Part shown: piece by piece, positions 28,440 to 40,216 of the stretch
How positions within the stretch are numbered: the first letter of the stretch is position 1
Layout: each line of letters begins with the position of its first letter
NCBI GenBank assembly: GCA_024305405.1
Contig: JAKNDB010000087.1
Coordinates: forward strand, 8,558,501-8,622,500
Length of the DNA: 64,000 bases
Origin: Dirofilaria immitis
Lineage: Eukaryota > Nematoda > Chromadorea > Rhabditida > Onchocercidae
Reading direction: 5' to 3'
Notes under the pieces: generated by a model
Database searches by the model: none
Seen by the model: the letters and a program-made list of their open reading frames with translations, nothing else
Told to the model about the DNA's origin: nothing
Program-made: the position numbers and the translations under genes

Positions 28440-29866
28440 TGTCATAAGCTACGATCAATAAACCCAATTTATGCCAGTGGTACCATGAGCTATTAATACC
28501 ACGTACACTGGCACCATTAACTCTACCTGAAATGTCCATTCCAAATGAACTTTAAAATGTGCAACTCCAACTCCTTCGACTGAATCAGTCATTTTATCCC
28601 ACCGATGTATCATATCGTCTACAATAAATCGTTACGAGACCTTGAATTTTAGTAACACCGCATAACAAAAAAATTAGAGGACAAAGCTTAATGGAGATAT
28701 CGTTTGTTGGCTACTGGTTTGTTGGCATGAGTCTGGGTAGGAATTTCAGTTCGAGGATAGATTTTTGTAGATATTTTACCTCTCTGCGGTTATTGCTAAA
28801 TAGGAAACTGAGTGGATAAACTGTCGGATGAGATGAATTTTTAGTGGCATATCTGGGCATTTTTACTGGCATATCTGGGCTTCAATTTAAACACAAACTT
28901 GGGATTAAACTCAAGGATTTTTGGTTTCAATTTAGATTTTTGTTGTGTGTCTCCATTATCTTTCATAATTATTGATCTACTGGCATATCTGAGTCTGAGA
29001 TTAAGCAGAAAGTTGAGAGTATCTGAAAAAATTTGTGCTCGAGCCTAGATTTTTTTAAATATTTCAATTGTCTGTAACGATTACTAGTTTATTGCTATGT
29101 TTGGCTCAAACTTAAGCACAAAATATGGAACCTAAGTCAAAAACGCTTCAGACTGAGCCTGGATTTTTGTTAGATATTTCAAATTCGTTATATATAAATG
29201 GCTCTAATTATCAAGTTATTCGAATTATTGATCATGAAATAAATACTTAAGACATTCTGTCTTTATGCCAAAAATTTAACATTAGAAAATAAGTATGAAA
29301 AATAAGTAAATGATATGATAGATATCATTACATAGATGATTTCAAACTGTTAGAGTTGTTGATAATGGTAAAATAACAAGAGCATAACAATGTGGAACGG
29401 CCATAACAACGAGATAAATATAATTTAAAACAAACTGGTGAACGACTAGTCATCAATATATGAATCAGTGTTATGAAAATTCGACACAACTAATTTTCAG
29501 CAATTGCGTAGCAGTGATTAATTATCCTTATCGCTGATAACTGGTCAATGTGTCGGTCACTCAATTACTGGTAATAACAATTTGACTAATATTTCAAAAA
29601 AAATTTATTAAAAATAACACTGTTTTATTCTGTTTTTCTTCACTCATTTCCATTTTCTCTTTTCTTTTTTTATTTGCTAGCATTTTTCTTTAAAATACTT
29701 TGATAAGAATGATTGATACAAAGTTGTTATATCTGAATGTTAGAGAATGATATTGCAAGTTTGATGTAAAAAAATTCTTATTTTTAAGCTTGGCATTTCG
29801 ATTAAGGCTGTTAAAAGACTGAGTTATTATAAGAAGTGATAAAGAAAGAGCTGAGAACTGTATCTT
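28440..29866. repeat. dispersed repeat family R, copy A
   Basis: The left part (28490-28670) matches fragments at 21015 and about 55766-55910. The middle (about 28700-29190) holds 3-4 diverged tandem units of roughly 115-125 bases built on ACTGGCATATCTGGGC, TTAAGCACAAA and GATTTTTGTTAGATATTTCA. The right part (about 29338-29866) matches 56285-56842 closely, with a few substitutions and small gaps per 100 bases. I find no open frame that looks like a transposase and no clear terminal inverted repeats. Confidence 0.8.
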
Positions 29867-30100
29867 TTGTCATTTCACCGAAATCTTCCTTCTGTTCATT
29901 TTAAATCATCACATAAAAGCACATACGTAGTTTCATAGACATCATTGATAAACATTTTGATAAGCTAAGTAAATATTTTTTTATCTTTATATTATCACTA
30001 CATCATAATTTATTGAAATATTCCATGCATGGAGTTTACCTTCGGAAAAATGACCATAATATATTAATTAATTAATATATATAATATATCAATTATTTAT

Positions 30101-30156
30101 TGTATCCATAATAAGAAGAAAAAGGGATTGTATCCATAATAAGAAGAAAAAGGGAT
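30101..30156. repeat. 28-bp tandem repeat, two copies
   Basis: TGTATCCATAATAAGAAGAA plus AAAGGGAT is repeated exactly (30101 and 30129). It sits beside a near-palindromic run of ATTAATTAATTAAT. Confidence 0.9.
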
Positions 30157-31393
30157 TCTATTCAGAATCCGAGATCAATCGATTATTACAGCAAGAAATT
30201 TATAACTGATAGATGATATCAGGTATTTTCAAAAATTTATATATGCGGAATTATTTATTTGAAACATTCCAAATGCAGTAAATAATATTAATTTTAGTTG
30301 AATTCATATTTGACTTATGTATTTTCTTCAACAATTTCTCCTTGAATGAATAAAAGAAAAATTAATGGAATAATGTTTTTTAATAATTAATGATTATATA
30401 TCATGTCAAATTTACAAACAAATTTCAATTTTTAATTATACACTAAATGTGACTCACTCTGTAACATATAATTCACTCTATAACAAATATTTCTAGTACG
30501 GATAATTTGCATTTATAAGTACACTTAAATTGAATTATTTTGAATTGAAATTATCATTTGAACTATTTGTAATCGATTTGAACAGTCAGTGATTTCATGT
30601 TACTATTCGAATTAATGATAATTATGGTAACAGAACACTCTCCTACAAGATCGATTAAAAGTAAAAAGATTTGCTAACATATTCTTTCATAGCATTCTTC
30701 TGACATCGAAAAATTCTCGATATTTCTTCGAGAGAAAATTATATTTTCATTTGCCAAATCTTTGTCATTGTTACTTATGCAACAGTTAAAATTCAGAATC
30801 TTGCGAAACAGTTTTTTAATTAAATCAGTTTTTGAAGAATCTCCCGCAAAAATATCCGCCTATTCAAAAGTTTCGATAAAGAATCAAAGTGATGCAAAAA
30901 TTACAGATAAGGATTTTAATTGATTAAAATTTTTGGAAGGGAAAGAAAGTTTCTGCATTATAAATTTTATACCGATAAAAACTATTCAGTAAGTAGTCAG
31001 AAAAGGCGAGTTTTTTTGAAATGATTTGAAAGCATTCGTTCATTAAATTTTAATGAAAACATTTGAATGTGGTCTTTATTGTTGGAAAATGATTTCTGCA
31101 AAATGATTTCAACATAATTAAAGAAATATATTAGTATTTTGACTGATTGTGTTCTATAAATTAAATAAGCATCCAAAAAATTGTTTTCCTCAAAAAGCAA
31201 AGATTTATACTTATTGTTATTTCATGAAACCAGAAAATTTTACATTAAAATCTAATAATTTTATTAATTTTTAAATTAAAATTCTTGCTGCTCTAAATTT
31301 TAATATTATTAAATAGATAGGATAACGATAATTGTTAGAAAGAATTTATGTCGTTTAGATGGTGAGAAAGTATCGAAAAAGATTACTGTTGAA

Positions 31394-33808
31394 ATGTTGA
31401 AAATTGATGAAACACTTCGCAATCGATATACAATCGAGAAAAGATTAGGTCGCAGTAATTATAGCGAAATCTATCGGTATATTTTCCAAAATTTCCATCA
31501 TTTTGGCTTTGATTAATCTATAATCATTATATAGAAATTATTTGCTTTATAACAATCATTTAATTATAGTCATAACTAAGGCTTATATTGGTTAATTAGC
31601 ATTAATATTGCACTTAAAACAATTTGTCGCAATTAATTTCTTTGAGACAAATCAATTTTTTGAACCTTAATTTTATTTTTTATTAGCTTTAGATTAAATG
31701 CTGTGTTATTTTTGCTTATATTTGTAAAATATGTTAAGAAAATAAATGCGAATAAAATATGACATAAAATATTTATTATCAAGTTGACATATTTAATGAA
31801 ATATAGATTTATTATGCGGTACATAAATAAACAATTAATTATAATTAATTGTTGCTTATGAGTAAAGTTACTTGTCTACAGCATTGTTAATCACTACTCA
31901 TGCTTTATATTATTATTTCCAGTGCATATGATAAAGTAAAGTCTCGACTTGTAGCAGTGAAAATTGCAACACATAAAATGGATCCAAGACGAATGAAAAT
32001 TGAACAAATGGTGTTAACTTTATTACGTGGAAAAGTGAACATTTTTTAAATAACAAAATATATTGTTTAATTTTTTATCAACTTTGAAATCAATTTAAGA
32101 TTTGTTATGAAATATATTTTAGAATTATTTCTTTAGCATTTATCGCATAGTTGTAATAATATCTTAAAATTTGGAAACAAAAAGAAATTTTAAATTGTTT
32201 GTACTACATATCACCTGTGCACGTTGTATTACTGTTTTTATAAAATTTAAAAAGAAAATACAAAAATTTATAATCATCTCCCATTATAATATCATATATG
32301 TTGTATTATTATATGTTATGTTAAGCATTTTTAAAAATTAAAATATGGTTTATTTCTTATTATAAATCGAATTTTTATCTAATTGAATTAATTTAGAATC
32401 ATTTTGTGATGTTAATTGGTATGGGAGAAATTCATAATGTACCATATCTTGTTATGGATCTTGTTGGTCGTAACTTAACTGATATACGTGAACAATATCC
32501 TCCTAAACGATTCCAACCGTTGACCGTTTATAGAATATCCACACAAGTAAGAATAAATCGTTTACCCAAATCAGTAGTATTTTGATAAGAAATGTTTTGC
32601 AGGTCATAAGTGCACTGCATGACTTGCATGCTGCAGGATTTTTACATCGTGATATCAAACCATCAAATATTTGCATTGGTAGAGGTGTACAAAGGCGAAT
32701 AATTTATCTGCTTGATCATGGTAAAATTTTAAATAAATTTGCAAGTTTTTATTAAAACTTGCAAATATGAAATACATAAAATGATCATGATAAATTAATA
32801 ACATTAATACAGGTATGGCACGAATGTTTACCGAAATAGACGGTACAATTCGAAAACCACGTAGTCAGATAGGTTTCCGTGGTACTCTACGTTATGTTTC
32901 ATCGACAGTACATTCACGTCATGAAACAGGTCCACGTGATGATCTGATCTCATGGTTTTATTCAATGGTATTTGCACAATCATTTCTTTTATTAATTTTG
33001 GTAAAAAACTGAAACTATTAAATATTGTATCATCTTTTTTTCCTTGAATCTTATCTGATTTAAAACATTATTTCCTTCATTATTTTGCAAAAACTTTTTG
33101 TTAACCGTTTTGTTTTCTTGTTTATTATAATATTAAGTTTAGCAGTTTTAAATTAAGTCAGATAGAATAATCAATTCAAGTTTTAAAATAAAATTTACTT
33201 TTATATCAGATTGAACTAATCAATGGAAAATTACCATGGAGTGATCTGAATATTGAAAAAGATGTCGGAGAAGCGAAAAAAATGCAACATTAGAAAGTTT
33301 ATGCAAAAATCAACCAAATACATCATTAGAATTTGCTAAAGTTGAATTAATAAATATTGAAAAAGAAATCATAAATATTTTATTTCATTCCCTTTTAATT
33401 ATCCTTATCTTATCTTCCTCTCAAAAGAGAAATTCTAAATTAAAAATTTATTCTTCATATTTTTGCTAAAATTATTTAAATATTTGAAAATAAATGGATA
33501 AATAGAGAAGAATTTTAGCAAATAATATTTGCAATATGCACTGTTTGCTATTTAAATTTTTGAATTAATTGGATTCCCAATAATATCGAAATGGTTGAAA
33601 TATTTTAAAATTTAATATTGATAGAAGAAAACCTAATTTTTATGTAATTTTATAGTACATAACATCGTTGGATACTATTACTATACCAAATTACGAGAAA
33701 ATGTATACAATATTCAGAACGATTGTATTGACTAAATATAAGGATGATTCACCTTTCGAGTGGGAAGTTTTTAAATCGTTCGTTTTTTTTTTTAAATTGA
33801 TATTTTAA
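31394..33808 (+). CDS. TTBK-like (CK1 superfamily) protein kinase, one frame break
   Basis: Seven exons: 31394-31476, 31923-32034, 32397-32546, 32603-32720, 32813-32967, 33210-33340, 33656-33808; about 300 residues. Seen: ATP-binding lysine in VAVKIATHK, catalytic loop HRDIKPSN, and nematode TTBK-like landmarks (LVMDLVGRNLTDIR, GKLPWSDL, the tail PNYEKMYTIF and SPFEWE). The family is greatly expanded in nematodes and often sperm-enriched. Odd points: the glycine loop reads LGRSNYSEIY with only its first glycine, and DFG reads DHG. In exon 6 the A7 run at 33276-33282 leads to a stop. One more A gives KKNATLESLCKNQ and restores phase 0 into exon 7. So either a homopolymer miscall or a recent pseudogene. 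The exon may begin at the TTTAG acceptor at 31358. Confidence 0.85.
31744..32371 (+). repeat. duplicated segment K, copy A (source)
   Basis: This 628-base stretch runs from within intron 1 to within intron 2 of the TTBK-like gene and includes exon 2. It is repeated in the same orientation at 55093-55721. The only difference I find is one T (six here, seven in copy B, just after the exon 2 donor). It contains the palindrome CAATTAATTATAATTAATTG. Confidence 0.95.
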
Positions 33809-35554
33809 AACGAGAAAGATTCACTTAACCTAATTAAAAGAAGAATCTCGAAAAATCATAGATTAAACGAAAACTGAAAAAATTGCTTGCATTGAAAATA
33901 CATAGATAAAGCATTTAATATTCTATCTTTCGATTTTGTTGAAATTTTTTCTGCCAAAAAAGTTGCATATATTTTTGGGAAAATATCAGAAATTCTTAGA
34001 AATATACATAATTTCAACTTTCCTATCAAAAACTTAATTAGTTCATATGTATCAAGGCAATAAAAAACGCGAATATATTTTAGAGATAAAATAAAAAGGA
34101 AGGTGCATGAAGACGGAAATATTATCAATCAAAAGTAAGTTTTATTTGTTTTCATAAATTTATTGCAGTTATTTAGAATTTCTACTTAAATGAAGATATT
34201 TCAATTTCTCATTTCCATTAAATTTTGACATTAATATAATTGCATTCGTTTTTATAAACTTTATTAAATTTTACTCCAATTCTTTCTTTTTCATTAAACC
34301 CTAATTAGAAACAAATTTCATCATTAATTGAAAATTAAAAGGCAGACATTTATCTCATTATTTAATTTAACACTAATATAACCGTATTCAGTTTCCCTCG
34401 AATTTTATTAAATTTCGTTTCGGTTTTCTCTTGTTGATAAGTAGAAATTAAAGGTAGGAGAATTTTTCAATTATTGAGCAGAACTGAAAAATTTTGGATT
34501 TTTGCATAGTCGAAGACTTGATTTAATTGTTATTCCAAGAACGTATGACAGAGTGCCGTTTAACTGCTACTTGATAATATAAGTAGTGAATCTAAGACTT
34601 AGAATTAATCCCTGTTAACTGGTTTACATTCAAAAATATTACTGTCTTGAGGATCAATAAGCAACGTTGACAATTTCACTAAATAGATGACCTTTAAATT
34701 CGTATACCTTAACGCATATGTCATTTTTCACTGAACAGAATTTATTTAATGAGACATTTCTCAGGCAACGGTTGGATAAGGAACGAAATTATTGATGACT
34801 GAAAAAAAAAAGTGAAAATTTGTGATTTCACCAAGACATTACGATTTTAATTGATATCTTTCTTTCTTTTCAAAAGCTTACGATCCACACACAAAAGTTG
34901 CCATATTTGATATATTTTCAAATTATTCACATTGTAAAATTTATAAATTTTTAATTAGTTTCATTTACAATAACTGAAAATAAAAAGAAAAGAAATGCGC
35001 AATTCATTTTCAATTGTAAAATTTCCAAGCGTATTGCATATTTTTATGAAGTAGCAAAAATATTTTAAAAATGATAAAAAATTTTCCTATAATTTTTAAA
35101 ATCTCTCAATTCCTAAATAATTTGATTGTTTTTTTTGCCAAATTATTTCATAGAACAGATTAAAACAAGTTCTAAAACTTTTCCAATCACCTATCTCTTC
35201 AAACTTTAAATTTATTACAAGTATTATAAAAAGGACTCAATATAACCTAATTGCTTTTTTGTAATCAATGACATTTCATTACTATGTGGTGGTAAAGGAG
35301 TTACACCTTTTTATTAAAATATGGGATGAAAAATATGAATAAGTACTATACTGAATTTTTACAATGTGGCATTCTTCACAGCTTAAAAATCATTTGAATA
35401 ATTTAATGAATGATGAAAATTGTTCAAGTTAGGAGTTATGACCGCAAATTTTCAAAATTTCCTGATTTTAATTAGCAGTTCAATTTTTCTGGAAGTTATG
35501 CCTCTTACACTTAGATGAGAAATGAATAATCGCGCGAAATAAATTCAATAATAT
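33809..35554. other. no gene seen
   Basis: This is an intergenic stretch between the convergent TTBK-like and SRD5A3 genes. The 90-codon minus frame at 33856-34128 has no family or splice support. Confidence 0.5.
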
Positions 35555-37420
35555 TCATAAAATATAAGGTATTAAAGCCTTCCGATTGTCAGAGTATAGA
35601 CGAAAATGTCTTCGATACCAACTTTGATTCAATAAAGCAGCAATAGTTTGATTTATAATTACAAATAGAAAGCATAACAGCATAGGTGTTGATAATTGAT
35701 AAATCAATGTGAATAAGGAATAAAGTATAATTTCAAGAAAGTAATGAGGTGATAAGCAATATTCAAAAGACCACCATGTGGTACTGCATGGGTATTTTGC
35801 GCATTTAATCCTGAAATTTATAGCGTGTAATTTTATAATAATGCTATAATTTTATTCTACAGCTTGCAATTTTTCCATCTCTGGACATACATAAATCCGT
35901 GTAAGAATTAAATAAAATCATTTTTGATTCGATTAATTTAATTTTACATTTGCAAAGCTTTTTGAGCTCTTTTGCTCTTCACTTATTCTTTTATTTGTCA
36001 ACTTATTTACTCATACTTCCTTAAACATTTTTTCGTTTCCTTTCCATAATTTTCTCTTTTACATTGTTTTCTTCGTTTTAAAAATTGAAAATAAATTTAT
36101 AATGTTTTAATGGGAAATTTCGTTTTAGCTAAGATACATGTGATGCTATTTCAAATAGAACTTTTTTCTCTTCTTTGTGCTTAGTGAATAACAGGTCGAG
36201 AATATAACGATTCGCAAATGTAATTATTAATTTCATGCAAATTTTCCGATAAATTATACGAGATAACCTTTACGCAGGCGAAGTTGAGCAAGTAGAACGA
36301 AACAGTAGTGTTGTTGTATTTGAATTATAAAAACAGCAAACGCCAATACCGTATAAAACAACACTGATAAAGTAAACGAAAAATTTATTTCTGCAAATTA
36401 GAACAAAGGGATAAGTTGTCATTTTCAAAGACTTGTTTAAAATATTAAAAAAATAAGAAAAAAATCTAACCTGATTTTTTGTCCGACACAAATGATGAAA
36501 GTTGTGAGCAAACACAAAATGGATAAAAAGTGATGCCTAAAAGGAAATGTAGAATATTCATGTTGGAATCTGAGAAAATCGAGATGTAAACGCATTCATA
36601 TAAACGACGTGATACGTGTGTTAGATAAAGTAAAGGCCAAGTGAAATAAGAATAAAATTACCTGAAAATTTTTGAACAAAAATTATACATATATTTGCAA
36701 ATCACATTAGCATTCTGTTCTCATAGCGCTTTCAACAATTTTTGTTAAATTTATTCGAAGAGAGACTTAATCATAATTTATTAAAAAATTTATTTATAAA
36801 ATTCATTTAACTACTCGCTATTTTCCTATCAAAATAAAAATTTAAAAAACTGGAAGTACAGTTTTTTAGAAATCATATACCATTATATCCTAGCTGGACA
36901 TCAACAGCAACATGAATTAAAGCAAGTAGAACAGAGATGAAAGCGATCAAATAAAAGAGCCAAAACAACCTCAAATAAAATAATGAAAAATGTTGAAATG
37001 GCTCAGAATCACAAACGAAAAAGTTTACATTAATTTTGTAATATTTGTAAAATCAATTAATTTTTTATATTATTAAAAATTCTGTCAGAAAAAAGACCTT
37101 TTCGGTACTTCGATTATTTGCAACCAATTTCTAAAATTACGATCCTTTCTAAACTTGCCAAAATAAACAAGGCCCGTAATTATTTCTGCAACAAAAAAAA
37201 ATCGGAAATACTTATGGATTTTATCTAAATAACTAAAAACAGAACTCAGCATATACATATCTGAGTCACTTTAATTAAACGAAGTGATAAAAAAACAAAA
37301 AAGAAATCAATTATTACCTGATTTTCCAATTCCTGATAGGATTAATACTCCAAGAACACAAATGACAATGATACATGCTGACCAATACACGACACATATT
37401 TGATATAAACTAAAAAACAT
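35555..37420 (-). CDS. SRD5A3: polyprenol reductase (steroid 5-alpha-reductase 3 family), two frame breaks
   Basis: Six exons: 37318-37420, 37098-37185, 36881-36969, 36471-36661, 36268-36363, 35555-35810; about 274 residues against ~318 in human. The family acts in the ER membrane on the polyprenol-to-dolichol route needed for N-glycosylation. Seen: hydrophobic N-terminus, EVPKRLFWLFYLIAF (human has DVPKRYFSHFY), the RRLYECVYISIFSD signature, QHYCFVLLAQLRLRK, and the C-terminus LFEYCLSPHYFLE through NRKALIPYIL. The ATG directly follows TTTTCAG, so it may be an SL trans-splice site. Two single-base losses: the T run at 36654-36657 (exon 4 start) and at 35765-35768 (HGG-LFEY, exon 6). Adding one T at each restores the family reading and phase. 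Confidence 0.9.
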
Positions 37421-40216
37421 CTGAAAATTTAAAAAATTTGAATTTCATGCTTCAAAATAGCTCTGAAATATATCTCATAAAATAGGCAGTATTTCCTGAC
37501 TCTGTCCAAGTGATAACATTATGACTGATAATATCTTATAATATTATATTCATGAGTTAATATGATGATATTATTGTTCTCCAGCACTATGCACCTGAAA
37601 CATTTTTGAATAAATCTATATTCTCATTCCATTATTAACAATTATTTTTAAAATTTTTATTTGAACACTTTTCTCGGAAAAAACTTGTCAAGAACCAAAA
37701 ACTAAATTAATTAAAGCGATGAACGAAATTAATCCTTCTCTTTTCAAATCAAATATTTTCTCACTTTTTTATTCTTTCTTGGGAATAATTTTTATATATC
37801 AATGATTTAATTAGTTACCCTTTATTTTTCAAATTACTACATTATTAGCTACAGAGTAATCATTGTCCCAACTATCATTAGTCACATATAATAATGTTAT
37901 CATTGACATAATAATCATTTTTATTACCACTCTGTTATCATTATCAACGTTTCAAGACAATCATTATTTTCTTCCATTTTTGTTTTTCGTTTTATTGTTA
38001 CAATCATTTTTCAAAAACTAAAAGTTCTCTTGCTGAACATCTAATTTATAAATTTGTCAAATTGATATGTATATATCAATTACCATCGTAGGATGTGTCA
38101 CAACGAGAACTATAAAGCAATCTAAAAATCGGTTATCAATATCAGCCTGTCTCCGCCCTCTCAGGTTATTGATAATTCGATCGTCATTCACGGCAAATAT
38201 TGATAATCAATGAGAAACAAATGGAATTCCAATTCTTGTCAATTAAAGGACATCCATATGCTTTACTAGCTGATGTTTTCTGCTAAAGATTTTTTTCGTG
38301 GCTTTTAGCTGACAGTTGATGAAGAAGTTTAAAGAGAAAGGTACAAACAAGAGTTATTTAATATTAAAAGAAGGAGCTTAAACAAAAAACTACTAGCGTT
38401 GAAAAAGGAAGCTGTGTAAATAATACATATCGTTGATCATAATGATCTTATTTGCATTGTTGAGAGATGGCTGTTGGAAATTTTCAATAATGTATTTCGA
38501 TTTTTTGAGTAATCCATATATCGACTAGGCATTCAATCTTTAATCTTGCTAGTTGGTAGCTTAAATAGCCTTATTGGCCATACAAGCTAGACGGTTCTTT
38601 TACTCTTCCAAAAAGATCAATTTCTCAAATAAAATTTATGATGGTTCTGTGCTTACGCTATCAATAATTAGAGATTTGATAAAACAAAAAAGTGATAATG
38701 ATGACAATTGCACCAATAACAAAATTATGCCAGTGATAAATACCAAACGCAGATAATTAACAATTCCATAGTTCACTTCAAACCTCTGCTTTCACTTTAA
38801 TTAATCCGTCCAATGAGTAAAGAACTCTCACTAGAAAAAGCCATCTTCCGTTAACCTGACAACTAGTAGATCATAAAAGGACGACTAGTAGATTATAAAA
38901 GATGTAATTCTGAATATTATGAATCTTTTTCGGAATAATAATATCTTTCGAAGCATTATTGACAGACTGAATATTTAATGAATAACATGACTTTCGAGCT
39001 CATTTAGCGTGGAAGAACACATCCAATAAGTAATGAGATAAAATTGTATGGATCCTCAAATTAGTTAAGAAGACATACTCTTATTGACTCATCAGATAAT
39101 GAAACAGACAACCAAATATTGATAATATCAACACTGCCAAACAAATCAAAATCCACCGCTAAGAGTTAAAAAATTATTATATCAAAATAACAATACATAT
39201 CAGTGTGTTTAGATGTATGTATATTATTTTGTTGGTAGCATACTAGCTAAAATGCTTATTAAGTCTATTTATTACGATAAAAAAGAAATATATATATATA
39301 TTTATATCAGAATTCACTAAGTAGCAATAAATAAATAAATTTGAATGTTCTAAAACATTGAGATGTAGAAAAATCTAGTCACAGAGCAATGAATGATTTA
39401 AATTTACTAAGTCGAAAAATAGTTAACAAGCTAAAAATTCAATCGATATCTAAAAATCGTAGAAAACAAATCAGAAAATTACTAAGGGATAACAAAGTTT
39501 ATTTATGCTTCATAAATGGCAAAACGCTTCATAAAGTAGCGATATACAACAGACAAATTTAGTCTCGAACCTATTATTTGGAGTTAGAATTAAAAAAAAA
39601 AAATGAAAATAGTAATCGAAACTCACCGTATAGCAAATAATTTCACCAAACTTCCATGATGAGCATGATAAGGATGTTAGACAATAGCTGTAAACCGTCT
39701 GATTTCTTTTGATCTCACCTTAACTCATTAGTCTTTTTGTCAAATTTTTGTGTTCAATCATTTTCTATTAGCATTAGTTAAATTTCAAATGGACGGTAAT
39801 CATTGGTTTTTCAATTTTTGGAAGCCATCGTTTTTAAGCTTTTTCTTCAAACAATATTTTCAATTTCGATCATTATGAAAATCTTAGTGAGGATATATAT
39901 ATGAATAGAAGAACAGATTGCAACGAAGATGCTAATGAAGACAAAAAAATAAATGAATAGCTTGTTTCTGGTTTAAATTTGCAAAATAACTATAAATAAT
40001 GGAATTATAATAAGAATAATAGCATAAACAGTATGATTCGAGCAAATCAAACTTTATTTCAGGAAATCAAAACTTAACATCATCCCCAAAACTTGTTATT
40101 TTCAGGAAAGAATCATTTCTGTTATGTCTTGCCACTGAAGCAAAAAAGAATGAAAAAAGGCTCACATTTCATTAATACTGTTCGTAAACAAACATTTAAC
40201 GACAAAAAAGATATAA
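37421..40216. other. no gene seen
   Basis: A 2.8-kb AT-rich spacer between SRD5A3 and EMC2, both on minus. Short frames such as 38574-38756 + have no support. No repeats of note were seen beyond short ATTATCATT-type phrases at 37840-37960. Confidence 0.5.

Larger units (their letters stand above)
28402..31393. other. gap between Rpt3 and the TTBK-like kinase
   Basis: The Rpt3 and TTBK-like genes are divergent, so both promoters should lie in this 3-kb gap. It is largely filled by repeat R copy A. I see no TATA-like or other promoter motif that stands out from the AT-rich background. Confidence 0.4.

Noticed and set aside
28890..28912. A second SL1-like sequence (CAAACTTGGG then ATTAAAC) in repeat R copy A
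   Set aside because: It lacks two central bases of SL1. Sister units of the same array have unrelated versions (AAAAAGTTGGGTCC, AAAGTTGAGAG), so it is probably a chance variant of the array.
36471..36540. A shorter SRD5A3 exon starting at GGCATCAC after TTTTAG
   Set aside because: It would drop the RRLYECVYISIFSD signature. The longer exon from 36661 keeps it with one missing T.
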